NCBI GenBank assembly: GCA_905116865.2
Contig: CAJHNH020000791.1
Coordinates: forward strand, 979,383-1,043,382
DNA length: 64,000 nt
DNA from: Candidula unifasciata
Taxonomy: Eukaryota > Mollusca > Gastropoda > Stylommatophora > Geomitridae
Direction: 5' to 3'
Shown one piece after another: positions 11,600 to 22,734 of this stretch. Every line of letters begins with the position of its first letter. The stretch's first letter is position 1. The position numbers and the translations under genes were made by a program. Below the pieces are notes generated by a model that was not told the DNA's origin, did no database searches, and worked only from the letters and a program-made list of their open reading frames with translations.

Positions 11600-12180
11600 T
11601 GCATTAAAGGGTCATCACAACACGAAACTGTATTTCAACACGTGGTAAGGGTCATCACACAAGACTGTATTAACGGGTCGCCACAACACGAAACTGCATT
11701 AAATTTTCGGGTTAAGCATTAAAGGGTTATCACAACACCAGAAAACACGGGTCGCCACAACACGAGGAACGCATTTAAAAACTGTATTAAAGGGTTGTAT
11801 GGTCATCACAACACCAGAAACTGTATTAAAGGGTCGCCACAACACAAGGAACTGCATTAAAGGGTCATCACAACACCAGAAACTGTATTAACGGGTCGCC
11901 ACAACACGAGGAACTGCATTAAAGGGTCATCACAACACCAGAAACTGTATTAAAGGGTCGCCACAACACAAGGAACTGCATTAAAGGGTCATCACAACAC
12001 CAGAAACTGTATTGCCACAACATGAGGAAACTGAATTAAAGGAACTGCATTAAAGGGTCGCCACAACAGGAGGAACTGCATTAAAGGGTCATCACAACAC
12101 CAGAAAACTGTTAAAGGGTCGCCACAAACGCATGCATTAAAGGTCATCACAACACCAGTAGGTCGAGAACATGAGGAACT
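11600..12180. repeat. About 62-bp compound minisatellite
   Basis: Two related half-units alternate: GCATTAAAGGGTCATCACAA and GTATTAAAGGGTCGCCACAA. This gives a higher-order period of about 62 bp. Units at both ends are scrambled by indels. Confidence 0.9.
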
Positions 12181-12289
12181 GCAGTTTTAGTACCAAGTAG
12201 TGTATTAGGGTGGCACCCGATGTTGGAAATAAATGTGGACGAGCTGGATCCGATACGGCAACACATGTACAGTGTACAGTAACAGGTAG

Positions 12290-12515
12290 CAAGGATTGTC
12301 AACAAATGTAGCCTACAGTAACAGGTAGCAAGGATTGGCAACAAATGTAGCCTACAGTAACAGGTAGCAAGGATTGGCAACAAATGTAGCCTACAGTAAC
12401 AGGTAGCAAGGATTGGCAACAAATGTAGCCTACAGTAGGACAACAATGTAGCCTACAGTAACAGGTACCAAGGATTGGCAACACATGTAGCCTACAGTAA
12501 CAGCTAGCAAGGAGG
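12290..12515. repeat. 39-bp minisatellite, about 6 units
   Basis: CAAATGTAGCCTACAGTAAC recurs every 39 bp (for example 12303 and 12342), followed by AGGTAGCAAGGATTGGCAA. The period is a multiple of three and leaves the minus strand open. It is not a gene. Confidence 0.93.
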
Positions 12516-12544
12516 ATTCGCAACAGCTAGAATAGAGTGGACTT

Positions 12545-14335
12545 GGGCGATAGTACTTATATCATGTGACGTCACGCAGCTTTTACTGAAGTACTTATAT
12601 CATGTGACGAGACGCAGCTATTACAGAAATACTTATATCATGTGACGAGACGCAGCTATTACAGAAATACTTATATCATGTGACGAGACGCAGCTATTAC
12701 AGAAATACTTATATCATGTGACGAGACGCAGCTATTACAGAAGTACTTATATCATGTGACGAGACGCAGCTATTACAGAAACAACTACGTCAAACGACAT
12801 GACACAGCTACTACTGAAAAACCATGACAGATGACGTGAAGTCGCTACTACAAAAACACCCACATCATACATCAGGGGACATGACGCAGCTACTGCAGAA
12901 ATACGTACATCAGGGGACGTGACACAGCTACTACAGAAATACGTACATCAGGGGACGTGACACAGCTACTACAGAAACACCCACATCAGGGGACGTGACA
13001 CAGCTACTACAGAAATACGTACATCAGAGGACATGACACAGCTACTACAGCAACACCCACATCAGGGGACGTGACACAGCTACTACAGCAACACCCACAT
13101 CAGGGGACGTGACACAGCTACTACAGCAACACCCACATCAGGGGACGTGACACAGCTACTACAGCACATGACACAACCCCACATCAGGGGGTGACACGTG
13201 ACACATCAGAGGCGTACTACAGCAACACCCACATCAGGGGACGTGACACAGCAACACCCATATCAGAGGATGTGACGAAGCTACTACAGCAACACCCACA
13301 TCAGGGGACGTGACACAGCTACTACAGTAATACCTACATCACGGGACGTGACGAAGCCACTACAGAAACACCCACATCAAGGGACGTGACACAGCTACTA
13401 CAGCAACACCCACATCAGGGGGTGTGACGAAGCTACTAAAGATACACCCACATCAGGGGGCGTGACGAAGCTACTACAGAAACACCCACATCAGGGGACG
13501 TGACACAGCTACTACAGCAACACCCACATCAGGGGGTGTGACGAAGCTACTAAAGCTACTACATACACCCATCATCAGGCAACACACCCACGTGACGACG
13601 TACTACAGCTACTACAGCAACACCCACATCAGGGGACGTGACGAAGCTACTACAGAAACACCCACATCAGGGGACGTGACGCAGCTACTACAGCAACACC
13701 CACATCAGGGGACGTGACGCAGCTACTACAGCAACACCTACATCAGGGGACGTGACGAAGCTACTACAGCACACAGGGGACGTGACACAGCTACTACACA
13801 TCAGGGGACGTGACGCAGCTACTACTACAGAAACACCCCACATCAGGGGACGTGACAGCTACTACAGCTCCTACAGCTACAACACCCACCCATCAGGGGA
13901 CGTGACGCAGCTCCTACACTGCAAACACCTAATCACACCTAAAGAACATCAGGGGGACGTGACGCAGCTCCTACAGAAACACCCACATCAGGGGACGTGA
14001 CGAAGCTACTACAGCAACACCCACATCAGGGGACGTGACGTGATGCAAGCTCCCACAGACGCAAACTACCAACACATCAGGGGCGTGACGAAGCTCCTAC
14101 AGAAACACCCACATCAGGGGACGTGACGCAGCTCCTACAGAAACACCCACATCAGGGGACGTGACGAAGCTCCTACAGAAACACCCACATCAGGGGACGT
14201 GACGCAGCTACTACAGAAACACCCACACCAGGGGACGTGACACAGCTACAACATAAACACCCACACCAGGGGACGTGACACAGCTCCTACAGCAACACCC
14301 ACATCAGGGGACGTGACGCAGCTCCTACAGAAACC
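12545..14335. repeat. 38-bp minisatellite, about 45 units, two subfamilies
   Basis: Left units (to about 12780) read CTTATATCATGTGACGAGAC then GCAGCTATTACAGAAATA. Right units read CACCCACATCAGGGGACGTG then ACACAGCTACTACAGCAA. Both share a TGACG...CAGCTA.TACAG backbone, so one array carries two diverged subfamilies. Several stretches (13165-13260, 13540-13620, 13780-14080) are rearranged by indels. Confidence 0.95.
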
Positions 14336-14744
14336 AGCCATCTACTGTGACGTATCATTGGCTTCGTGTGATGCAAACGTTACAATAGCGCCCTCAAAGC
14401 TAGGGCCATCGACCCCGTCATCGCCTAATGGACGCCGCAGAAATCGATCACGCCAGATACCGATCTATTTTATAGTCCACTTTGCTCCAATATACTCCGT
14501 CACTGAGTCTGTGTGCTAAATGGCTGTGCATACAGTAGCTATTCTTCTGTCGATTCACTCTCAATGCTTCTCAAGTATCTTGACTTCAGTCTATCTAGAT
14601 TTGTTCAAGGTTGATTTCATTTCGTGACTTAAGTTGTGTATGAGGTTAGGTAGCTAGCCTTAACACCCCTCCCCCACCCCAACCTTTATATCCATATTAT
14701 ACTACAGTGAATTTTTTTCTTTGCTTTCACTGTTAGCCCTAAAA
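14336..14744. other. Unique intron 2 sequence
   Basis: No exon or element recognised. It sits between two minisatellites. Confidence 0.5.
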
Positions 14745-15862
14745 ATACGCGAACAATGAACATTACATCTTCTATGGGTCCCTCATAATACGGGAACAAT
14801 GAACATTACATCTTTTGTGGGTCCCTCATAAAACGGGAACAATGAACATAACATCCTCTATGGGTCCCTCATAATACGGGAACAATGAACATTACATCCT
14901 CTATGGGTCCCTGATAATACGGGAACAATGAAAATTACATCCTCTATGGGTCCCTCATAATACGGGAACAATAAATATTACATCCTCTATGGGTCCCTCA
15001 TAATACGGGAAAAATAAAAATTACATCCTCTATGGGTCCCTCGTAATACGGGAACATTAAACATTACATCTTCTAGGGGCCCTCGTAATACGGAAACATT
15101 AAACATTACATCTTCTATGGGTCCCCCATAATACGGGAACAATGAACATTACCTCTTTTATGGGTCCCTCATAATACGGGAACAATAAACATTACATCCA
15201 TGGGTCCCTCATAATACGAGAACAATGAAAATTACATCCTCTATGGGTCCCTCATAATACGGGAACAATAAACATTACATCCTCTATGGGTCCCTCATAA
15301 TACGGGAACAATAAACATTACATCCTCTATGGGTCCCTCGTAATACGGGAACAATAAACATTACATTCTCTATGGGTCCCTCATAATACGGAAACAATAA
15401 ACATTACATCCTCTATGGGTCCCTCGTAATACGGGAACATTAAACATTACTTCTTCTATGGGTCCCTCATAATACGGGAACAATAAACATTACATCCATG
15501 GGTCCCTCATAATACGGGAACAATAAACATTACATCCTCTATGGGTCCCTCATAATTAGTTAGTTAGTTAGTCTTTCCTCTTGTGTCGAGTGCGGCACAT
15601 AGGGCAGAGGTCATGACTCTCCATGCATGGCGGTTCGTTGCAATCCGTTGTAGGTCTTGGATGTTTGAGTGGCCCATGAGCGAGCCTTCCCTGATGATAG
15701 TTCTACGTAGGGTTTCCCTTGGTCTTCCACGAGATCTTTTCCCCTGTGGTGTCCAAATGAGGGCTTGGTAAGGAAGTCTTGATTTATCCATTCTAAGGAT
15801 AATACGGGAACAATAAACATTACATCCTCTATGGGTCCCTGATAATACGGGAACAATGAACA
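14745..15862. repeat. 43-bp minisatellite, about 20 units, split by an insertion
   Basis: The unit is AACAATGAACATTACATCCT then CTATGGGTCCCTCATAATACGGG (variants AATAAACATT, CTCGTAATAC). The array is interrupted at about 15554-15798 by a LINE fragment and resumes for about 1.5 units to 15862. Confidence 0.96.
15554..15798 (-). mobile_element. LINE RT C-terminal fragment inserted in the minisatellite
   Basis: The minus strand encodes a stretch with WTPQGKRSRGRPRETLRRT, then IATNRHAWR. This is the tail found after the RT domain in several invertebrate non-LTR families. It is followed by a (ACTA/TTAG)n tail at the left end. ATAAT occurs on both flanks (CTCATAAT before it, GGATAAT after it) and could be a target-site duplication. 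The element is severely 5'-truncated. Confidence 0.85.
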
Positions 15863-15964
15863 TTACAATGATGTGGGTTAACGGCAGACAAGCAGAAAGA
15901 TGTCACCGAGCCTGATATGTGTTCTTACTTTCTGTGTCTGTTTTACTGGAACTTGTTACCCCTA

Positions 15965-16110
15965 CTGAGGAGCGGCTGGCCGGGCGGTTAAGAAAGGTAA
16001 GCCCCAGGAGATCCAGGCTCGAATCCATGGTAGCGGATGGACCTGCACAGTTCACGGCGACTGCACTAGAATCTGAATGCCAGTCGCCCATATCAGAGCG
16101 AGGCATTCAA
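15965..16110 (+). mobile_element. tRNA(Leu/Ser)-derived SINE head and body
   Basis: CTGGCCGGGCGGTTAAG matches a class II tRNA A-box/D-arm, and AGGCTCGAATCC is a good B-box. Spacing is about right for an internal RNA polymerase III promoter. The region after it (to the poly-G near 16130) is a non-tRNA body. It is not a functional tRNA gene because the acceptor stem does not pair. Confidence 0.6.
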
Positions 16111-16129
16111 TTTACTCACTGCAAGGCGA

Positions 16130-16160
16130 GGGGGGGGGGGTTTGGAGAGAAAGAAAAAAA

Positions 16161-16222
<62 letters not shown>
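16130..16222. repeat. Poly(G) followed by a (GA)n microsatellite
   Basis: A G11 run near 16130-16140 is followed by a GA run of about 55 bp. The gene-sense strand is (CT)n. Confidence 0.95.
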
Positions 16223-16223
<1 letters not shown>

Positions 16224-16890
16224 CTTATCACAGGTCAAGGTCGGGTCATGACTAAAGCTGATCGCTGGTCAGGAGGCCAAGTATCAACACACAGACGGAC
16301 AGGGAAATATTATCTACTGCAGCCACTCTGGGTGGGGTCTAGTACAGACGGGTTCTCTGTGTTCGTCATTGTGTCATAAAACTCCGAATCAATATGTCAA
16401 CAGAAGAAATGTCCGACCTTTACATGTGTCAGACTCCACGCGAAGACAGGTCAGACAGTTCTGAAAAAATGCTCAGCGAAAATGGGCCCAGTTCTGGCCA
16501 CGGTGTCCGAACCAGACCCTGACTCGTGCAGTCGGCACTTCAGGCGTGAGCTCTGGTGATCTGGCAGGAAACTGTCAGAGAATTAATGTCTTCACTGGGC
16601 GCCCTCGATCAATAGGCTACAATTATTCCAAGTTATTGGAAGGTGGCTGTGCCACAAGAGGACTAGTTGAGGCTAGGGCAGACCTGTCTACTAATTAGTC
16701 GTGAAATCTGGTGGTTTCTTTCCGTCAGCAACATCAGTGAGAACGGATCAACATAAAAAGACACTGGAGTGGAAGAGGAGGGTAAGCAAAGGAAGGAGAG
16801 AAAGAAAGAAAGAAACAAGCAAACAAACAGAGAAAGAATAAAAGAAAGAAAGTGGCAAGTGACATACGCAGGGCAGATAGAACTGTGTCT
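16223..16890. other. Unique intron 2 sequence
   Basis: Nothing recognised apart from an AAAG-rich stretch near 16798-16850. Confidence 0.5.
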
Positions 16891-16894
16891 ATTT

Positions 16895-17640
16895 CATTGA
16901 TGTAACGTTGGCACAAACAGTGGCGACTAGTGAAGAATGGTGTAACGTTGGCACAAACAGTGGCGACTAGTGAAGAATGGTGTCTGGTAAAATGATGTAA
17001 CGTTGGCCACATACAGTGGCGACTAGTGAAGAATCGTGTCTGGTAAAATGATGTAACGTTGGCACATACAGTGGCGACTAGTGAAGAATGGTGTCTGGTT
17101 CATTGATGTAACGTTGGCACATACAGTGGCGACTAGTGAAGAATCGTGTCTGGTAAAATGATGTAACGTTGGCACATACAGTGGCGACTAGTGAAGAATC
17201 GTGTCTGGTAAAATGATGTAACGTTGGCACATACAGTGGCGACTAGAGAAGAATGGTGTTTGGTAAAATGATGTAACATTGGCACATGCAGTGGCGACTA
17301 GTGAAGAATCGTGTCTGGTAAAATGATGTAACGTTGGTACATACAGTGGCGACTAGTGAAGAATGGTGTCTGGTAAAATGATGTAACGCTGACACATACA
17401 GTAGTGACTAGTGAAGAATGGTGTCTGGTAAAATGATGTAACGCTGGCACATACAGTGGCGACTAGTGAAGTGATATATGCAGGGCAGATAGAACTATGC
17501 CTGGTTCATTGATGTAACGTGGGCACATACAGTAGCGACTAGTGAAGTGATATATGCAGGACAGACAGAACTATGCCTGGTTCATTGATATAACGTTGGC
17601 ACACACAGTGGCGACTAGTGAAGACATAACTGTGCCTAGT
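16895..17640. repeat. 55-bp minisatellite, about 13 units
   Basis: TGGTAAAATGATGTAACG then TTGGCACATACAGTGGCGAC and TAGTGAAGAATCGTGTC recur every 55 bp. Right-hand units carry an extra insert containing GATATATGCAGGGCAGATAG. Confidence 0.95.
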
Positions 17641-18774
17641 TCACTGATGTAACATGGGACAGACATAATCGTGGCTGGTGAACAAGATCGATGCCGTATC
17701 AATGTCGGCCGCCCTAATTCCGTACCTGCATACAGATCAGCATTAATCGTTTCCAACATGGGGACGGTCACGGGGAATTCAAGCATAATATGAGGCATCC
17801 ACTGAACGGGTTGATGAACAGCACGGTGAGGCTGCCGGCTCATTCTCTCATACATTATTTAGAAGGTATTCTGTGACTGAGTGGCTGACAGATACCATGT
17901 CCGCATCTAGCTTGTACAGGTCTGGTGTATGTCGCGCTGTGGTCTGTACACATCAGACGTAATACTGAATCAATTATTTTAAATCAACGGGTAGCGTATG
18001 AGACGTCAAGCCTTCAAAGATGAAGTGTATAAACAATAGACATGTTAACCTTGGGATAAGCTGCTTTCTACAAAATTAGGCCCGAGAGACAGCTGGAGAG
18101 GCTCATTGGGAAACAGAAAACAATCTAGCAATAATTCTGGAGTTGTGCCCGACAAGCCGTGTGCTGAGAATGTGGCTGCTTGCTGTCGGCGAGGACTGAA
18201 CACTTGTGGTGCTATCCATGCACCAAAGAAGTGATCTGTTACCGGGACTAAACGAAGCCAACTCGAAGACAAGAGTACAGTGTGTGGACATTTGTCAGGA
18301 AGAGGGAAAAGGGAAAGAGCGAGGGGAGGGAGGGAGAGAGGGAGAGAGAGAGAGAGAGAGAAACGGACGGACACATACATAGACAGGGACACTAGAAACA
18401 TCTATGTCACCTGTTGTAATTCAAGCCCGAACGTCAAACGTTCTTCCCACCCGCCCCAGCACCCCCCCCCCCCTTTCTCCCCTCCTCTCTTTCCCCCATC
18501 CACAAACTACGATATGGAGATTGATAGAAACTGGCACTGGTTACCTGCCGCGTCAACCCCGCTAAAATATGGGTGCCAGGAAATGTTCTAGGAAATTGAG
18601 GAGATCGATGCAACACTTTCAGACAACCAATAAATGGGACTGCTCTATGACAATGAACCTATCGCCATGGATCCGGTATGCCCGACCTCATGAGCTTGGT
18701 GACTGACTCCAAATGTGTAGGTGCATACTGCAGAAACGCCGACAGGAAATCAACAATGTTCAGGCAACACGCAT
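17641..18774. other. Unique intron 2 sequence with a short GA block
   Basis: A GA microsatellite at about 18336-18361 and a C-rich patch near 18460-18475. No exon was recognised. A 94-codon open frame at 17571-17855 has no known motif. Confidence 0.45.
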
Positions 18775-19850
18775 GATCAGCTGTGTTACCATCTACCACA
18801 TAAACTACCACATAACAACCGACTCTACAGAATATCTCAACCAGGATCAGCTCTGGTACCATCTACCACATAAACTACCACATATCAACCGACTCTACAG
18901 AATATCTCAACCAGGATCAGCTCTGGTAACGCTACCCCACCAACTACCACATAACAACCGACTCTACAGAATATCTCAACCAGGATCAGCTCTGGTAACA
19001 TCTACCACATAAACTACCACATAACAACCGACTCTACAGAATATCTCAACCAGGATCAGCTCTGGTAACATCTACCACATAAACTACCACATAACACCGA
19101 CTCTACAGAATATCTCAACCAGGATCAGCTCTGTTAACATCCCGCTAAAATATGGGTACCCATAACAACCGACTCTACAGAATATCTCAACCAGGATCAG
19201 CTCTGGTAACATCTACCACATAAAACTACCACATAACAACCGAACCACTCTAACAGAAACTCCAACCACCGACTCTACAAATAGCTCAGGACTGGTAACA
19301 TCTCATAATGACCCACATAACAACCGAACTCTACAGAATCGCTCACCAGGATCTCGGTAACATCTACCACATAACTACCACATAACCCGACTCTACAGAA
19401 TATCTTCAGGTGTAACATCTACCACATAAACCACATAACACCGCTCTACAGAATATCTCAACCAGGATCAGCTCTGGTAACATCTACCACATAAAAAACT
19501 ACCACATAACAACCGACTCTACAGAATATCTCAACCAGGATCAGCTCTGGTAACATCTACCACATAAACTACCACATAACAACCGACTCTACAGAATATC
19601 TCAACCAGGATCAGCTCTGGTAACATCTACCACATAAACTACCACATAACAACCGACTCTACAGAATATCTCAACCAGGATCAGCTCTGGTAACATCTAC
19701 CACACAAACTACCACATAACAACCGACTCTACAGAATATTTCAACCAGGATCAGCTCTGGTAACATCTACCAAATAAACTACCACATAACAACCGACTCT
19801 ACAGAATATCTCAACCAGGATCAGCTCTGGTAACATCTACCACATAAACT
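18775..19850. repeat. 70-bp minisatellite, about 15 units, scrambled in the middle
   Basis: GGATCAGCTCTGGTAACATC recurs every 70 bp (for example its CTCTGG at 18990 and 19060). Units on both flanks are near-identical. The segment 19138-19440 is broken by many indels and carries a copy of CCCGCTAAAATATGGGT, which also occurs outside the array at about 18557. Confidence 0.95.
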
Positions 19851-20361
19851 AGTGTGACAATCTCCTTCTCATTAACCTATGATCAACCCAAAGACCATCC
19901 CGGGAGTTTCCTATTAGCAAAGTTCCGCGCCTCCAGCCAAGTATTTCTACTAGGACCTGACAACAACTGCTTCCCTCCCCATCTTTCCGCTTCATTTCCC
20001 CCCTCACCTCCTGACAGTCTATGTTTATATTTCCGTTGTCTGGGGCAACCTATAATCGGCTTGGCGCTATCGTTCTGGCTGCTGTTTGTTCTGACTAGTT
20101 CTTCCATGTATCTTCGCTATCCACGTCTGGCACTAGCCGAAATCAGTCGTAGACTATGGTCTGCTACTTGATCTTGAGTGTCGTATCCTCTTGTGAGAAA
20201 TTAAATATCATCTCCCTGATTGCTCGGTGTTGCATCTTGATTTCTGTGGTGGGTGACTACACACAAATCACGTGTTGATATCTTTGCTGTTGATGCTGAC
20301 TTACTGCAGTGCTGCTGTATCTTCTTGTGACAAACGAAATGAACTTTTATTTGTTTCTCAG

Positions 20362-20366
<5 letters not shown>
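19851..20366. other. Unique intron 2 sequence
   Basis: No exon or element recognised. The 105-codon plus-strand frame here has no recognisable domain. Confidence 0.45.
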
Positions 20367-20368
<2 letters not shown>

Positions 20369-20416
<48 letters not shown>

Positions 20417-20417
20417 T

Positions 20418-20454
<37 letters not shown>
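20369..20454. repeat. (CT)n microsatellite
   Basis: A CT run of about 80 bp with a few interruptions. Confidence 0.95.
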
Positions 20455-20458
<4 letters not shown>

Positions 20459-20639
20459 TCATCTGTGATGGTACCTTCCATCTCCACATTTTCCCGTATC
20501 ATCTCTACCTAGTCCACATTCTTCAGTATCATTTCTGATGGTACGTCCCCTTTCCGCATTCTCCCGTGTCATCTCTGATGGCACCTCCCGTCTCCACATG
20601 CTCCCGTCTCACCTCTGACAGTACCTACTGTCACGACAC

Positions 20640-21105
20640 CTAACCCCCCCCCTCCTCCTCCCCGTTTAACCCCTTACTTGCCCTTGTCATTTGTACCGGT
20701 ACCCCCTGCCCCCTTTCCTCCCCGTTTAACCCCTCACTTGTACCGGTACCCCCCCCCCTTTTCCTCCCCGTTTAACCCCTCACTTGTACCGGTACCCCCC
20801 CCCCTTTCCTCCCCGTTTAAACCCCTCACTTGTACCGGTACCCCCCCCCTCCTTTCCTCCCCGTTTAACCCCTCACTTGTCCCGGTACCCCCCTCCCCCG
20901 TGTAACGTTTCCCTCACTTGTAACCGGTACCCCCCCCCCCCCTTTCCTCCCCGTTTAACCCCTCACTGTACCGGTACCGGTACCCCCCCCCCCCCCTTTT
21001 TCCTCCCCGTTTAACCCCTCATTTGTACCGGTACCCCCTTCCCTCTTTCCTCCCCGTTTAAAAACTTACTTGCCCTTGTCATTTGTACCGGTACCTCCCG
21101 TCTCC
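20640..21105. repeat. C-rich minisatellite of about 45 bp, about 9 units
   Basis: The unit is TTTCCTCCCCGTTTAACCCC then TCACTTGTACCGGTACC and a C run of 6 to 13. Each unit has a KpnI-type GGTACC palindrome. The sense strand of the BEACH gene has repeated G runs able to form quadruplexes. C-run lengths vary and are probably uncertain. Confidence 0.95.
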
Positions 21106-21535
21106 AGGTCCCATTACCTATTATATAATCAGATGACTTCTCCTTGAATCTTCTCAGACCCTAGGAGATCAGAATGGCCCACACCGAGGTGATTGGCAAG
21201 CAAAACACTCCACACGTTTCTCCAGTGGCTGTGGCCTGCGATCCTTCACTATCTTGCACTGTTTTCTGAGCCGCTCACTGAAGACCATGGCACTTGGTAT
21301 AAGTTGCCAGAGTCCCAATCGCTTAGTTTCTAGCTGTCCATTTTGATGGGCGTTCAGAGCTTTCTGTGACATGATCTCCAACAGCAACCTATCGGTTACA
21401 ATACTCGTTTTCTCCCAAGCACAAAGTCAAACCTTTGTTAGAATCGTCGACGAAACAGGCAAAAGAGAAAGACTGATATCTCTCGATGAAAGAGGGAAAA
21501 GATAGAGACTGATATCTCCTCCTTCTTCTGTTACT
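21106..21535. other. Unique intron 2 sequence
   Basis: A minus-strand open frame of 72 codons (21169..21387) has no domain I recognise. No element ends are visible. Confidence 0.4.
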
Positions 21536-21539
21536 GCTG

Positions 21540-21870
<331 letters not shown>

Positions 21871-22734
21871 ACAGGTTTCCTGTTTTCCCTTTTCTCTTCC
21901 TTTAACTGAAATTGCTGCCTTTGATTTTATAACATCATACGATTATTACGAATGAATAAACCAACGAAAGATTTAATGAGTGAAGGACTGACATCATTTG
22001 ACACTGGACATTCTTCATCCCGAAGAGCGCCAATGCCGGAGTGCCGATCAGCAAGCACATATCTAGTGAAGTGAGTTAACAAACTGATCGCCTGAGCACG
22101 GTCTACTGACCGTCCTGTGCAAATAAATCCCACATCCCCCATAAACTCCCAGCGGCAACAAGAGCATAAACTTCTGGCCAGTATAATCCAAGAGACAAAT
22201 GAGACACAACAACACCTGAGCATCTGTGGCTACCAAATACAGGCAGTAACAATAACGTCTTGTCATTCTTCCCGTTTGTTCTATCGACCCAGAAGTGACA
22301 CTCTTCTAGTTGGGATGTATCGATGTATGATTGCGCATTAATGTCTAAACTGTGTTTCCAACTTCAGCGCATGATAACACCAGATATGTCGATAAAATCA
22401 ATGACTGGCGATATTTACATTTCTATGACACACACAATCTACCATTATGCCTAATATGCAGCCGGCTTTGAGGCATGTTTCGAGTCAGACATGTTTTTCC
22501 ATGCTGTCCTTTGTTTCTGCGATCCTGAAACTGGTGCATGCTGGTGGCGACTGTGTGGGAACAGTAATATCACCATGTGCTGTCCAGGTCTGGTACAGAG
22601 AGAGAGAGAGAGTTATCGTGCAACTTCAGCATGCATGTCAGTTACACAACTGAAGGATCTTTGACCCCGCCACTAGCAGATAACTGGGTATTGTGTGCAA
22701 GACACATATCTGTATTGTAACCAGCATTTAAAAC
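21871..22734. other. Unique intron 2 sequence
   Basis: No exon, RNA gene or retroelement protein recognised. A short GA run occurs near 22597-22612. Confidence 0.5.

Noticed and set aside
15965..16110. True tRNA genes (also 10645, 43930, 26645, 49765, 38915)
   Set aside because: A- and B-box-like words are present, but acceptor and other stems do not pair. SINE heads or relics are more likely.
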